Source: Collimonas arenae
GTDB lineage: Bacteria; Pseudomonadota; Gammaproteobacteria; Burkholderiales; Burkholderiaceae_D
Length of the DNA stretch: 64,000 nucleotides
Assembly: GCF_000786695.1 (NCBI RefSeq)
Contig: NZ_CP009962.1
Coordinates: 1,054,001-1,118,000 of the forward strand
Direction: 5' to 3'
Shown: positions 27,766-37,448 of the stretch, piece by piece
Layout of the letters: every line of letters starts with the position of its first letter
Position numbering within the stretch: the stretch's first letter is position 1
Notes under the pieces: generated by a model
What the model was told of the DNA's origin: nothing
The model's database searches: none
Seen by the model: only the letters and a program-made list of their open reading frames with translations
Position numbers and translations under genes: made by a program

Positions 27766-29139
27766 ATGAGCATGCAAAACAAGCCTTTGCAAGAAAGTCT
27801 CGATATCTACATATGGGAAGGCAATTCCGATATTGCCGACCGGATTTCGCTGTGCCTGGCGAGTTTCGATATCGAGGTGATACGCGCCGACGGCATGCCG
27901 GTGACGCGCGATCAGGTATCGTCGCGGCCTTCGATCGCGGTGATTTCTGTGACGGTGATCGAGCATTCTGAATTTTCCGCCGATGCTTGGCAAAAATCAC
28001 ATGGCATGCCGGTGATCTGGGTGGCGGAGGTGGGGCGGGCGGCCAATCCGCGTGTCTACCCGACCGAATATTCGCATATCCTGATGCTCGATTTTACCTG
28101 CGCCGAATTGCGCAAATTGGTGTTCCGCCTTGCTTCCGAGCTGCATGCCACCGCCAACGCCGACCGTTCGCCGCAACCGTTGATCGCGCAATCCGAGCCG
28201 ATGCAGGCGCTGGTGGCCGAGGCGGAAGCTTTTGCAGACTGTGAATCCAGCGTGTTGATCATCGGCGAAACCGGCGTCGGCAAGGAACGCATCGCACAGC
28301 TGTTGCACCAGCGCCACGGCCGTTATCGCCATGGCCCATTTGTTGCTGTCAACTGCGGGGCCATTCCGGATGGTCTGTTTGAGTCGCTGTTTTTCGGCCA
28401 TGCCAAAGGTGCTTTTACCGGCGCTTTATTGGCTCACAAAGGCTATTTCGAGCAGGCCGACGGCGGCACCTTGTTCCTTGATGAAATCGGCGATCTGCCG
28501 CTCTATCAGCAGGTGAAGCTATTGCGGGTGCTGGAGCAGAGCACCGTCACCAGGCTGGGTTCGCAAACCGAGGTCAAACTGGATTTCAGGCTGGTGGCGG
28601 CGACCAACCGCAACCTGCGCGAGCAAGTTCAGCAGGACATGTTCCGCGCCGACCTGTATTACCGGCTGGCGGTGATCGAGCTGCGGGTGCCGAATCTTGA
28701 AGAGCGCGGTAGCACCGACAAGATCGCGATTTTCAGCACTTTGCTAGCGCAGACCTATGACGATATCCCGGCGCCGCCTGAATGGCTGCTGGAACTGGTC
28801 GCTGCGGCAAAATTCGCCGGCAACGTGCGTGAGCTGCGCAATGTCGCCGAACGGGTCGGGATTATCTATCGCCAGCTGGGCGTCTGGGACCGGGCGCGCA
28901 TCGATCGCGTGTTCGATACGCTCGGCACCATGGAACGGATGGTAGAGGGCAATGACCTGACCGCGGTGCGCAAGAAGTGGGATATGGCGGAGCGCAGCCG
29001 GATTCTATCGGTGCTGGATGCCAACGGCTGGCGTCGCCAGGATACCGCGCATGCCCTCGGCATCAGCCGCAAGGTGTTGTGGGAAAAAATGCGCAAGTTC
29101 CAGATCGCCGATACCGAGGCAATTGGTGAGGCTGAGTAG
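27766..29139 (+). CDS. Sigma-54-dependent enhancer-binding activator with atypical receiver
   Basis: A 457-residue transcription activator. The AAA+ centre is complete: Walker A GETGVGKE near residue 168, the sigma-54-contact loop GAFTGA near 216, Walker [14 protein letters not shown], the sensor and Arg-finger region [11 protein letters not shown]-terminal Fis-type helix-turn-helix reads [19 protein letters not shown]. The N-terminal 120 residues fold like a receiver but the phospho-Asp strand reads [12 protein letters not shown], without a suitable Asp, so control is unlikely to be by phosphorylation; binding of another signal such as c-di-GMP is known in related FleQ/VpsR-type proteins but is only a guess here. 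Location at the end of the tad cluster and the sigma-54 promoter at 11680 suggest it drives local surface genes. Confidence 0.93.
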   Translation: MSMQNKPLQESLDIYIWEGNSDIADRISLCLASFDIEVIRADGMPVTRDQVSSRPSIAVISVTVIEHSEFSADAWQKSHGMPVIWVAEVGRAANPRVYPTEYSHILMLDFTCAELRKLVFRLASELHATANADRSPQPLIAQSEPMQALVAEAEAFADCESSVLIIGETGVGKERIAQLLHQRHGRYRHGPFVAVNCGAIPDGLFESLFFGHAKGAFTGALLAHKGYFEQADGGTLFLDEIGDLPLYQQVKLLRVLEQSTVTRLGSQTEVKLDFRLVAATNRNLREQVQQDMFRADLYYRLAVIELRVPNLEERGSTDKIAIFSTLLAQTYDDIPAPPEWLLELVAAAKFAGNVRELRNVAERVGIIYRQLGVWDRARIDRVFDTLGTMERMVEGNDLTAVRKKWDMAERSRILSVLDANGWRRQDTAHALGISRKVLWEKMRKFQIADTEAIGEAE

Positions 29140-29369
29140 GTGGCCGAACTCCAGTCATGGCGGCCACCGCTTTAATACCGGATTTTTCTTGCTTTCGATG
29201 CTACTTTGGGACTTTTCCATAGGGTAATCCCGGGAGTGGGAATGGTAAAATAAGCAACAAATTCGTTTTAAGTAAAAACAATGCCCAGTTACAACAAAAT
29301 TACAGATAAAATTGGCCGCATGATGCAGCTTATGTCTATAAAAACTCATGTTAGCGAAGGAATCAGGGG

Positions 29370-30056
29370 ATGAAAGTAACTGTATGCAGTGCGGTTCGCG
29401 GTTTAGGATTGGGATTGTTCATTGCTGGCTTGTCGATCAATGCAATGGCGCAGTCTACCGTCAGCCCGGCGCCGGCAACCGTTGCTCCGACTCCCGCCGC
29501 CAGCGCTAAGCCTGCCGTCAGCGGCAACAGCACCATCAGTGAATTACAGCAGCTCATGCAAAGCCAGGGCGTGAGCGAATTGCGCACCACCTACAACGGC
29601 AACTATGGTTCCAGCCTGTTGTTCAAGCCGGATAACCGTACCTATTATGTTGCGTTGTTCCAGCAAAAGAATTTCTGGCGCGTGGTAAAAACCACCTCCG
29701 ATACGCAGGCCGAGCAGATCTACAAGAGCTTCGTCGCTCAGACCGAAAAACTGGCTGCGATCGATATCCGCCGCATCCAGTTGGAAGCTGAAAAGCAGTA
29801 CACCGAACAGCAGATCGCCAGCCAGGAAACACGCCTGAGCGCTCTGCAGAACGATCTGGTCGTACAGCAGCAGCAAGAACAGAATGTCAGCACGCAGCAG
29901 GAACAAGCGCGCCAGCAAACGCAAGTCCTGAGCAGCAAGCAGCAAGCCGCGCGTAACGAATTGCGGGCTTTGCAAAGCCGTATCCGGACGCTGGAATCGC
30001 AGCAGACGATGATGGATAACAGCAGTTTTAGCGGTGATAAGACCACGAGCAAATAA
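29370..30056 (+). CDS. DUF2968 periplasmic coiled-coil protein
   Basis: A 228-residue exported protein of the DUF2968 family seen in Burkholderiales. Signal peptide to about residue 27 (INAMAQS), an Ala/Pro linker, a small domain with VSELRTTYNGNYGSSLLF and TYYVALFQQKNFWRVVK, then a long Gln/Glu-rich coiled coil (residues about 120-215). ATG 29370 has an AGGGG ribosome site. It is monocistronic, with a perfect terminator 65 bases downstream. The 230-base gap upstream shows no clear promoter. Function unknown; possibly an envelope-structuring protein. Confidence 0.85.
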   Translation: MKVTVCSAVRGLGLGLFIAGLSINAMAQSTVSPAPATVAPTPAASAKPAVSGNSTISELQQLMQSQGVSELRTTYNGNYGSSLLFKPDNRTYYVALFQQKNFWRVVKTTSDTQAEQIYKSFVAQTEKLAAIDIRRIQLEAEKQYTEQQIASQETRLSALQNDLVVQQQQEQNVSTQQEQARQQTQVLSSKQQAARNELRALQSRIRTLESQQTMMDNSSFSGDKTTSK

Positions 30057-30121
30057 AGTGTGATGGTCTGATTCGCGCCAGACGATGGTTCTGGCGCTCG
30101 GTTTCAAATTTTCAAATAGAT

Positions 30122-30155
30122 CGGGATGCGTAAATTTACGCATCCCGTTTTTTTT
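30122..30155 (+). terminator. Rho-independent terminator after the DUF2968 gene
   Basis: A perfect 26-base palindrome (CGGGATGCGTAAA and its complement, 30122-30147) runs directly into eight T residues. A separate 8-bp hairpin (GCGCCAGA/TCTGGCGC, 30075-30097) precedes it without a T-run. Confidence 0.93.
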
Positions 30156-30319
30156 GCGGCAGCCATTCGTGAGTCCCAACGTAACGTTGGCTGCTGTCGC
30201 ATGCCTTATGTTTCACGTCGCTTGACCACAATCGACGTCATATTATCAATCCCACAATGCTTTGGCCGGCTACGGCACGGATTTCGAATCCCGATGCACA
30301 TCATTGGAAGGGGAATGGT

Positions 30320-31396
30320 ATGGCGAGCAGCAAGACAATAACCTGGTGGACCGGTGTCACGCTTGGCGTGGCGCTGTATGCGGCGTCCTGCATGGTCCGT
30401 GCGGAAATGGTGCTGGAACATTGGCCGGCAGCTGCCGCCGAAAAACTCAAGAGCGTGATTTCGGCCAACGCCAATCAGGGCGCGTATGCGGTGTTCGACA
30501 TGGATAACACCAGCTATCGCTACGACCTGGAAGAATCGTTGCTGCCATTCATGGAAATGAAAGGCTTGCTGACGCGCGATAAACTGCCGCCTGCGCTCAA
30601 GCTGATTCCTTTCAAGGACACGCCGCAATTCAAGGAAAGCCTGTACAGCTACTACCAGCGGCTATGCGAAATCGACGACCAGGTTTGCTATCCCTGGGTG
30701 GCGCAGGTGTTCGCCGGCTTTACCTTGCGCGAGCTGAAAGAGCAGGTCGATCAATTGATGACCTATGGTAAGCCGCTACCGGTAAGGTACTACGAAGCCG
30801 GTGAGTTAAAAACCGGCGAAGTACAAGCGCCCAGGCTGTTCAGAGGCATGCGCGAGCTATACCAGGCGCTGATGCAAAACGGTATAGAGGTCTATGTGAT
30901 GAGTGCCGCCAGCGAGGATCTGGCGCGCATGCTGCTGGCCGATCCGAAATACGGTTATAACGTCAAGCCGCAAAACGTCATCGGCGTCAGCATGCTACTC
31001 AAGAATCGCAAGACCGGTGAACTTACCACGGTGCGCAAGCTGGTAACCGCGGGCCGCTACCAGCCGGACGCGTTGCAGGATTACGAGCTGACCCCCACGC
31101 TGTGGGCGCCGCTGACCTGGTTCGAAGGCAAGTCGGCTGCCATCAACACCTATATCGATGAATGGAAGCGGCCCATCCTGGTGGCGGGCGATACGCCGGT
31201 CAGCGACGGTCCGATGCTGTTCCACAAGACCGATGTCGAGAAAGGCGGGGTGCGGGTCTGGGTCAATCGCAAGGATAAATACATGCAGCAGCTGAACGCC
31301 ATGCAGCAGCAAAACGCAGCGCGCCAGAAAGCCCTTGGCCTGCCGGTGACAGCCGACAAGAATTGGATTGTGGTCACTCCCGACGCGATTCAATAA
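30320..31396 (+). CDS. Periplasmic HAD-family phosphatase
   Basis: A 358-residue haloacid-dehalogenase-type phosphohydrolase with a signal peptide (residues 1-29, ending MVRAE), so it should act in the periplasm. The catalytic motif I is DMDNTSYRYD near residue 60 (nucleophile Asp, second Asp as acid/base), motif II is VMSAAS near residue 197, and the late acidic motif is VAGDTPVSDGPML. The pattern resembles phosphoserine-phosphatase-like proteins. ATG 30320 has a GGAAGGGGAA ribosome site; the longer frame from 30257 would place residues before the signal peptide. The porin gene follows 35 bases later, perhaps for uptake of the product. Confidence 0.88.
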   Translation: MASSKTITWWTGVTLGVALYAASCMVRAEMVLEHWPAAAAEKLKSVISANANQGAYAVFDMDNTSYRYDLEESLLPFMEMKGLLTRDKLPPALKLIPFKDTPQFKESLYSYYQRLCEIDDQVCYPWVAQVFAGFTLRELKEQVDQLMTYGKPLPVRYYEAGELKTGEVQAPRLFRGMRELYQALMQNGIEVYVMSAASEDLARMLLADPKYGYNVKPQNVIGVSMLLKNRKTGELTTVRKLVTAGRYQPDALQDYELTPTLWAPLTWFEGKSAAINTYIDEWKRPILVAGDTPVSDGPMLFHKTDVEKGGVRVWVNRKDKYMQQLNAMQQQNAARQKALGLPVTADKNWIVVTPDAIQ

Positions 31397-31431
31397 TCCC
31401 GACTCTATATTCGCCCCGCACCGGAGGACCC

Positions 31432-32478
31432 ATGAAATTACGCTGCATCATCAGCGGCTGCGTCGCCGCATTGGCCAGCCAGGCGGCTGACGCACAATCC
31501 ACCATCACCCTCTACGGCCGCATCGATACCGGCGTCCGCTACAGCAGCAATCAGGATATCGCCGGCGGCAAATTGCTGGAGCTGACGTCCGGCGCCGCCA
31601 GCGGCAGCCGCTGGGGCGTAAAGGGCAGCGAAGACTTGGGCGGCGGGATGCAGGCCATCTTCACGCTGGAGAATGGCTTCGAACCCGATACCGGCAAAGC
31701 TGCGCAGAGCGGCCGCCTGTTCGGCCGCCAGGCATGGGTAGGCCTGTCTGGCAGTTGGGGTACGTTGACGGCTGGCCGCCAGTACAGCCCCGCGTATAAC
31801 GTCGAGTTCGCCAACGAGCCCTTCGGATGGGCCAATGTCTATGAATCCGGCTTCATCTACGATAACTATATGGGCGGCAATCGCTGGGACAATTCAATCC
31901 TGTATCAACAAAAGGCCGGTCATTTCTCTGGTACGTTGATGGTAGGGTTCGGCGAACAAGCCGGCGCCACTCGCAATGGCAGCAAGCAAGGTGGCAGCAT
32001 CACTTATGAGCTCGGACCTGCGGCCGTCAGCGCCGGTTACCAGCAGACGCATGACGTCAACGGCGTGGTAGATCACAAAGTCTGGACCGCCGGCGGCTAC
32101 TATCCGATCGGCGCCTTGAAACTCTTTCTCAGCTATCTCAACCATCGCAGCGATCTGACGCTGCAAAAGAACGACGTCTGGGCCACCGGCGCATCCTATG
32201 GCTTGACGCCAGCAGTGGAGCTGTATGGCGGCTTCTATTACGATCGACAGCGCGAACAGAGAGGCAACAAGCGCACGGTTGTCGGGATGTTCAACTACAA
32301 ACTATCCAAGCGCACCAACGTCTACCTGCAGGCCGATTACAGCAAGATCGACGCCGGCTACGTCACCAATATGTTCGATGTCTACGCCTTCCCGGTCAGC
32401 AAGGACGCCAGCGGCGCCATCACCGGTTTCGTCAAGACCCGCGCCAGCGCCATGGTCGGCGTGCGGCATCAGTTCTGA
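31432..32478 (+). CDS. Gram-negative general porin (Burkholderiales OmpC-like)
   Basis: A 348-residue outer-membrane trimeric porin. Signal peptide ends SQAADAQ; the mature protein begins STITLYGRIDTGVRY, the hallmark of betaproteobacterial porins. The SRWGVKGSEDLGGGMQAIFTLENGF and LFGRQAWVGLSGSWGTLTAGRQYSPAY regions (both shown only in part) are the conserved early strands, and the protein ends in RHQF with the C-terminal Phe needed for BAM assembly. ATG 31432 follows CGGAGGA. A GC-rich hairpin (32499-32526) just after the stop lacks a T-run. Confidence 0.95.
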   Translation: MKLRCIISGCVAALASQAADAQSTITLYGRIDTGVRYSSNQDIAGGKLLELTSGAASGSRWGVKGSEDLGGGMQAIFTLENGFEPDTGKAAQSGRLFGRQAWVGLSGSWGTLTAGRQYSPAYNVEFANEPFGWANVYESGFIYDNYMGGNRWDNSILYQQKAGHFSGTLMVGFGEQAGATRNGSKQGGSITYELGPAAVSAGYQQTHDVNGVVDHKVWTAGGYYPIGALKLFLSYLNHRSDLTLQKNDVWATGASYGLTPAVELYGGFYYDRQREQRGNKRTVVGMFNYKLSKRTNVYLQADYSKIDAGYVTNMFDVYAFPVSKDASGAITGFVKTRASAMVGVRHQF

Positions 32479-32534
32479 TACAGATTTTCCAGTAAATTCC
32501 GGATGTGTCGCAAGATGCGCATCCGGTGGTGGTT

Positions 32535-33155
32535 TCAACCCCCAATGACTCGGACCAGCTGCCATCCAGCAAAGAGCAGAAGGATACAGCCGCCGATGCG
32601 GTTGACGGCAGACATGAGGCGCGGCCCTATTCTGTTGCGAATCACTGCCACGCCACATGCCAGCAGCAGCCACCAGCATGCAGATCCGGTAAATACGCCT
32701 AGCACCATGATGCCGGCGGCGCTTGGTGCAGTGGCCGCAGAGCCTGAGATGGCTGCAAATACGGCGATGAAAGAAAGGATCGTCATTGGGTTGGTCAGCG
32801 TCAAGACGAAGACGGAGATAAAGGCCTTGCCGGCCATCACGCTGCCGGTTGCAGATCCTGTGTCGGCAACCGGTTTGGCAAGCAGCAGCGTAGACCCCAT
32901 CCAGCCAAGAAACACGGCGCCCAGGATCGCCAGAGGCGTCGCCAGCGTCACAAAATACTGTGTGACTGCCGCCAGCCCGAAAGCGCCGACCGCGCCATAG
33001 GTCGCGTCGGCCAAAGCGGCGCCGAGACCGCTGGCGAAACCGATGCGCGGTCCATATGCGATCGTGCGCTGGATACACAGCAAGCCTACCGGCCCCACCG
33101 GAGCGGCAATCGACAGGCCGATCAAGGCCGCTTTCAGAAATAGCGCAACGTTCAC
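32535..33155 (-). CDS. LysE/RhtB-family amino-acid exporter
   Basis: A 206-residue inner-membrane exporter with six predicted helices. The N-terminal GLSIAAPVGPVGLLCIQRT matches the LysE signature (PGPxxxxxxxxxxxxG type) and LTNPMTILSF is the conserved middle loop. It likely exports an amino acid or analogue. A divergent Lrp/AsnC gene starts 130 bases away, a common regulator-exporter pairing; the intergenic region is AT-rich and should hold both promoters. Confidence 0.92.
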   Translation of the reverse strand: MNVALFLKAALIGLSIAAPVGPVGLLCIQRTIAYGPRIGFASGLGAALADATYGAVGAFGLAAVTQYFVTLATPLAILGAVFLGWMGSTLLLAKPVADTGSATGSVMAGKAFISVFVLTLTNPMTILSFIAVFAAISGSAATAPSAAGIMVLGVFTGSACWWLLLACGVAVIRNRIGPRLMSAVNRIGGCILLLFAGWQLVRVIGG

Positions 33156-33285
33156 TTTCGATCCTCGGCAAGGGATTCATCGGAAGGAAAATTATCTCAA
33201 TATAATCGCCGCGCTTGAATAAGCGAAATCAGGTGGAACTGCTATATTACCTTTATTATTTTTGTTAAATCTGCCCGGAGCCTTA

Positions 33286-33741
33286 ATGATGGAAATTGAT
33301 GCCAAAGGCTGGAAAATCCTGGCGGCTATCCAGCGCGACGGCCGCATATCGCTGAAAGCCCTGGCCGACCAGAGCGGCCTTTCGCTGCCGGCTACATCGG
33401 AGCGGCTCAAGCGGCTGGAGGAAGCGGGCATCGTGACCGGCTACAGGGCGGTCGTCAGCCCCGAGGCTGTAGGCTACGATGTCATGGCGGTGATCGGCAT
33501 CACCACGGCGCAACCCGACAAGGCGCGTCTGATCGGACAACTCCAGGTGATGCCGGAAGTGCTCGAATGCCTGCATGTGACGGGACAAGATTCGTTTCTG
33601 CTGCGCGTCATTACCAAAGACATCCGGCACCTGGAGCTCTTCGTCGGCAGCATTAATCATTACGGGGAAACGCGGACCTCGATCGTCATGTCGACGCCGA
33701 TCCAGCAGCGTTCCGTCGCACAATTTCCTGTAGAACCATGA
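33286..33741 (+). CDS. Lrp/AsnC-family transcriptional regulator
   Basis: A 151-residue feast/famine regulator. N-terminal winged helix-turn-helix (DAKGWKILAAIQRDGRISLKALADQSGLS, shown in part as RISLKALADQSGLSLPATSERLKRLEE by pieces) and a C-terminal RAM ligand-binding domain (VLECLHVTGQDSFLLRV) that should bind an amino acid and set the octamer state. Two adjacent ATGs at 33286 and 33289 follow CGGAG (33276-33280). It probably controls the divergent LysE exporter gene. Confidence 0.93.
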   Translation: MMEIDAKGWKILAAIQRDGRISLKALADQSGLSLPATSERLKRLEEAGIVTGYRAVVSPEAVGYDVMAVIGITTAQPDKARLIGQLQVMPEVLECLHVTGQDSFLLRVITKDIRHLELFVGSINHYGETRTSIVMSTPIQQRSVAQFPVEP

Positions 33742-33805
33742 GAAGAAACATCCCCCAGGCTATGTTGAGAGCGGGCCGCTAACCGTTTTAAGAAAGGTAC
33801 TTTGT

Positions 33806-34216
33806 ATGTTTAGTCACGTGACGATAGGCTGCAACGATATTGACAGAGCCGCGGCTTTCTACGACGCGGTTCTGATCCCGATCGGCCAGAAACGGCGTGC
33901 TGTCACGCCGGACGGCGGGCCGCTCGCCGCATGCTGGATTTCGCCCGACCGGACCTTGCCGAGATTCTACGTTTACATGCCTTTCGACCATCAGCCGGCG
34001 AGCGTTGGCAACGGCTCCATGGTAGCGTTTTGCGCGCCTTCTGCAGAATCCGTAGATGCTGCTTACGCTGCTGGTATCGCAGCTGGGGGAAGCGATGAGG
34101 GAATGCCGGGACCGCGGCCGCATTACGGCGATGGCTACTATGGGGCGTATTTGCGGGATCCGGATGGAAATAAAGTACACGTGGCGTTTCGCGGTGACTT
34201 GCCGGCGTTTGCCTGA
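33806..34216 (+). CDS. VOC-family (glyoxalase/bleomycin-resistance-like) protein
   Basis: A 136-residue vicinal-oxygen-chelate fold protein. It opens with FSHVTIGCNDIDRAAAFYD, giving the first metal-ligand His, and ends with YYGAYLRDPDGNKVHVAF, the conserved second half containing the ligand position in DPDGNK. Substrate cannot be told; members include glyoxalases, dioxygenases and antibiotic-binding proteins. It follows the Lrp gene by 64 bases in the same direction but has its own leader (GAAAGG). Confidence 0.88.
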   Translation: MFSHVTIGCNDIDRAAAFYDAVLIPIGQKRRAVTPDGGPLAACWISPDRTLPRFYVYMPFDHQPASVGNGSMVAFCAPSAESVDAAYAAGIAAGGSDEGMPGPRPHYGDGYYGAYLRDPDGNKVHVAFRGDLPAFA

Positions 34217-34252
34217 ACCTGCAAGGCTGGCGCCGAACAGGGAAGAGGAAAT

Positions 34253-34280
34253 GGGCTATGCCTAGCCTCAGGCATAGCCC
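34253..34280 (+). terminator. Stem-loop after the VOC gene
   Basis: GGGCTATGCCT (34253-34263) pairs perfectly with AGGCATAGCCC (34270-34280) around a 6-base loop. The following T-run is weak, so termination is likely but not certain. The rest of the 260-base gap to 34476 is AT-rich and shows no gene. Confidence 0.6.
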
Positions 34281-34476
34281 GTTCCAATTGTTACCTTTCA
34301 AGAGGTAGCTTTACTTTACATTCACTTGCTGCATCACGTCAACTGTTGAAGTTGACAGCCATGCAGGCATGGCAATGCTTACCTCTTGGTGATTTCTCAC
34401 TGTTTTACAATTAAAACCATTGTCAACGCAGCGGAGTTCCTTTGCGCATGTCGCAATCTGGCGGATTTCTCATCTT

Positions 34477-35037
34477 TTAGCGTTTTTGTTTCCGCCATTC
34501 GCTGGCCAATAAGGCGTAGCCATACTCATCGGACCAGGCGCCTTTGAAAAAGATATTTTCGCGGAAATGCGCTTCACGCCGGAAGCCCAGTTTTTCCAAT
34601 AGATGCTGCACGCGTAAATTGGACGCATCCACGGTAGCGACGATCCGGTGTTTTTTGAGATCTTCAAACAGCAAACCGATGACCCGGGATAGCGCCTCCC
34701 AGGCATAGCCTTGCCCTTGATAAATGGAATCGAAGGTCACGCCAATCTCGGCCTGCAATCCGCCGTCGAAGAAATGCACAGCTACATCGCCTGCCAGCGC
34801 CGCATCTTCCTTGCGTTCGGCGGCAATCTGAAACCAGGTATCGTCGGCATTGAAGGCCAGGCCGTGCTGTTGTTCAAAGAATGCTTCTGCATCTTCGGTA
34901 GAATAAGTCGACCAGCTTTGATAGCGGGCCACCTCTGGTTTGTTGCGATAGCCTGAAAACGCAGCCAGGTCGTGACGGGTAAATCCTCTTAATATCAATC
35001 GCTCTGTTGCTAGCGGAAGCAATTCCATTTTGCGCAA
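34477..35037 (-). CDS. GNAT-family N-acetyltransferase (RimJ/RimL-like)
   Basis: A 186-residue acetyl-CoA-dependent acetyltransferase. It begins LATERLILRGFTRHD, typical of the RimJ/RimL group, and has the acetyl-CoA-binding loop YQGQGYAWEALSRVI (R/Q-x-x-G-x-G/A type) near residue 108, followed by NLRVQHLLEKLGFRRE, the conserved C-terminal helix. Substrate unknown (ribosomal protein N-terminus or small amine). Starts at 35037 and 35028 are both possible. Confidence 0.9.
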   Translation of the reverse strand: MRKMELLPLATERLILRGFTRHDLAAFSGYRNKPEVARYQSWSTYSTEDAEAFFEQQHGLAFNADDTWFQIAAERKEDAALAGDVAVHFFDGGLQAEIGVTFDSIYQGQGYAWEALSRVIGLLFEDLKKHRIVATVDASNLRVQHLLEKLGFRREAHFRENIFFKGAWSDEYGYALLASEWRKQKR

Positions 35038-35095
35038 TCTCTCTGGTGAGGTTGATCGTCGCCATGCGGACGCGCCAGCCTACACGACTTTTCCC

Positions 35096-35905
35096 TCAGG
35101 CAGGAAGTTTGCCGAGAAATTCCAGCATCACGCTGTTGAACTGTTCCGGTCTTTGCAGAGGCGCGAAATGGCTCACGCCGGGAAGCAGAATCAGTTCAGC
35201 TCCTGGAATGCTGCTGGCAAGATATTCAGCATGTGCGGGTTTGATAAATTCGTCGTGCTCGCTTTGTACGATTGCAACTGGTACGTCGATCTTTGCCAGG
35301 TCATTCGCAAAATAGTTGGGTTGCGTCTTCATCATCTCGTTGACGGCATCGGCGAATTCCTTGAATTCAGTAGGTGTGGCCGACAGCTGTGCATAATCCG
35401 CAGCATGGCGGCGGAAGCAGCGATCGAGGAGAGGATTGGGCCAGGAGATTTCCTTCACGCCGCTGGGGTCCATATTGCAGCCGAAGAAAAACACGCCGCC
35501 AATCCGCGTTGGCGCTTGCATGGCAAGGATCAAGGCAATGCATGCGCCGTCGCTCCAGCCGACGATAGCGGCTTTTTCCACATGTAATGTGTCCATCACC
35601 GTCAGCACATCGGACGCCATCAGCTCATACGCATAGGGTCTTGTATCGCGCGTACTGCGGCCGTGCCCACGGCTGTCCATCAGCACGGCGCGATAACCGG
35701 CCGCGAGCAGCGCCGGTAGCTGATGACCCCAGTTGCCGCCATGGCCAAGGCCACCATGTAGCAGGATGACCGGAACGCCGGATCCGTAGCTTGCATACCA
35801 GATGCGCGCGCCGTCATGGTCGACATAGCCTTGATCGGCTGTGGCCGGCAAAGGCGCGGCGCCATGCGCCTCGAAATATGCAAGATCGTCGTCATGTGAC
35901 TTCAT
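35096..35905 (-). CDS. Alpha/beta hydrolase
   Basis: A 269-residue hydrolase of the alpha/beta fold. The oxyanion-hole HGGLGHGGNW starts at residue 50, the nucleophile elbow GWSDG has Ser118, and the C-terminal VSHFAPLQ supplies the catalytic His; the acidic residue is probably in SEHDEF. No signal peptide. Similar proteins are esterases, haloperoxidase-like enzymes or lactonases; the substrate cannot be predicted. The gene stands alone, 58 bases upstream of the acetyltransferase gene on the same strand. Confidence 0.9.
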   Translation of the reverse strand: MKSHDDDLAYFEAHGAAPLPATADQGYVDHDGARIWYASYGSGVPVILLHGGLGHGGNWGHQLPALLAAGYRAVLMDSRGHGRSTRDTRPYAYELMASDVLTVMDTLHVEKAAIVGWSDGACIALILAMQAPTRIGGVFFFGCNMDPSGVKEISWPNPLLDRCFRRHAADYAQLSATPTEFKEFADAVNEMMKTQPNYFANDLAKIDVPVAIVQSEHDEFIKPAHAEYLASSIPGAELILLPGVSHFAPLQRPEQFNSVMLEFLGKLPA

Positions 35906-36038
35906 GTTGATCCGCCTGTAGGAAAACCATCGACATCGTACAGTTTAATTCATCGGCGCCGAGACCAGGAAATCAGTAAATCGATGTTGATATGGCATGA
36001 TGTGATGGCTCTTCGCGCCGTGAATAGCCGGAGGCCGG

Positions 36039-37448
36039 CTATCTCCGCATGCTCAATGTTCCTCTTTTCCAGGCTGGATCCTGCCAGCGATAAAACAAGC
36101 TCAATGAACGCGGGTTGTCGGCCTGTTTCTCGACGTCCATGGTATCCATTCGTATCACTTCGAAGCTGCGTTTGAAGCGTCCATCCACGCGCGCTTCGCG
36201 CACCGCCAGCATCTTCGCGCTGCCCGGTACCCAGCCAGCGAATTCAAGATAGCCGACATCGGGCGTGTTGGCGGCAGGCGGCAGGATGTCGACGATCCAG
36301 CCTTTTTCTCCCTGATGGAATACCCAGAGTTCGCGCCATGAATCGAGTGGTTGCACGGCAAGTGCCAGCGCGGTTTGTTGGGCGTTGACGCTGGCCGAGG
36401 CTTTCCATACCAGGCCGTAAGTGCAGCGTTTGGCGAGCGGATTTTTTTGATCGTGTTTGGCGTCTGTCAGCGCCACGCAGGTTTCGCCGCTTTCGCCGGG
36501 TGTGCTGATGACTGCCAACCCGCTGCCGGTAGCAGGTTCAGTTTCTGCAGCCCAGCGCGATGCCGCGACGCGCACTGCGGCGTCGGTATAGGCGCTTGCG
36601 TCCGGTTCGGCGATGTCTTCCGGGTTGACGCCGGCCAGTTCCTGCAACGCGCGGTTGGCCGCTTCCTGGGCCGGTTGGTGCTGCCTGGCGTGCTCGAAGG
36701 CGATGCTGGCCCAGACGCTGGCGCGGCGCAGACGCAGGCGGTTTTTCTCGTACTCGGGCAGTTCGGTCAGCTGTACACGGTCGAGGATTTCAGCGCGCCA
36801 GGTATCGAGGTTGTTACGGTCGGTGGGCGTGATGTTTGGATCCACGCATTCAGGGCGGGTCAGCGCCAGAGCGGCACGGGCGCGCTGCTCGTCAGTCGAT
36901 TTCATGGCCAGCACGCGGCGAAAGGCTTCGCCGTTGTAGCACAGCTGGATGCGGCCGTCGCGCTCGAAGCCCTGCATGCCGATGCCATAGCTGGATGCCA
37001 CTTCCAGATGGGCCGACAATACAGTGTCATCGGTTTTACCCCGCTTGACGGAGGCGCGGCGCGCCAGGCGGTCCGCCATGGTGCCCAGAGCATCGAATGG
37101 TTCAGGACCGATGGCTTCGGCTGGGGCCGCTTTCAGGTAGGCTGCGGCGTAGCTGATACCCAATGCCTCAGCACCTGGCGTATCGCGCAGGAAGCGCACG
37201 ACCGCCAGCAGGTCGGGGGCGTCTTTCGGTTCCAGCGACTGAGTGCGCACCTGCGAGGCGCGGATATAGCCGCCGCGTTCGCGGCGGTGGTCATAGACCT
37301 GCAGGTAGTCCATTTTCTCTCCGCGCACTTCCAGGCTGTCGCCTTGCCAGAGCACGGCCTGTTGCTGGGCTGATTCACGAGGCGCGGCGCGCAGGGCGGC
37401 GCTATCCTGGGTGACGATGGCGACCAGGGCCAGGGCGGCGAGCATCAT
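36039..37448 (-). CDS. SH3-like envelope protein of unknown function
   Basis: A 469-residue protein with a short N-terminal hydrophobic stretch (MMLAALALVAIVTQ) that may act as signal peptide or anchor, then a bacterial SH3-like segment near residues 20-65 (APRESAQQQAVLWQGDSLEVRG in pieces, ending GGYIRASQV). The remainder is alpha-helical and then beta-rich with no recognised domain. The start codon overlaps the stop of the SPFH gene by four bases (37445-37448), so the two are translationally coupled and probably work together at the membrane. I do not recognise a specific family. Confidence 0.8.
   Translation of the reverse strand: MMLAALALVAIVTQDSAALRAAPRESAQQQAVLWQGDSLEVRGEKMDYLQVYDHRRERGGYIRASQVRTQSLEPKDAPDLLAVVRFLRDTPGAEALGISYAAAYLKAAPAEAIGPEPFDALGTMADRLARRASVKRGKTDDTVLSAHLEVASSYGIGMQGFERDGRIQLCYNGEAFRRVLAMKSTDEQRARAALALTRPECVDPNITPTDRNNLDTWRAEILDRVQLTELPEYEKNRLRLRRASVWASIAFEHARQHQPAQEAANRALQELAGVNPEDIAEPDASAYTDAAVRVAASRWAAETEPATGSGLAVISTPGESGETCVALTDAKHDQKNPLAKRCTYGLVWKASASVNAQQTALALAVQPLDSWRELWVFHQGEKGWIVDILPPAANTPDVGYLEFAGWVPGSAKMLAVREARVDGRFKRSFEVIRMDTMDVEKQADNPRSLSLFYRWQDPAWKRGTLSMRR

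Noticed and set aside
30075-30097. Hairpin GCGCCAGA/TCTGGCGC as a terminator
   Set aside because: No T-run follows it; the palindrome at 30122 with eight T residues is the terminator.
32499-32526. CCGGATG/CATCCGG hairpin after the porin gene
   Set aside because: No T-run on either strand, so not called as a terminator.
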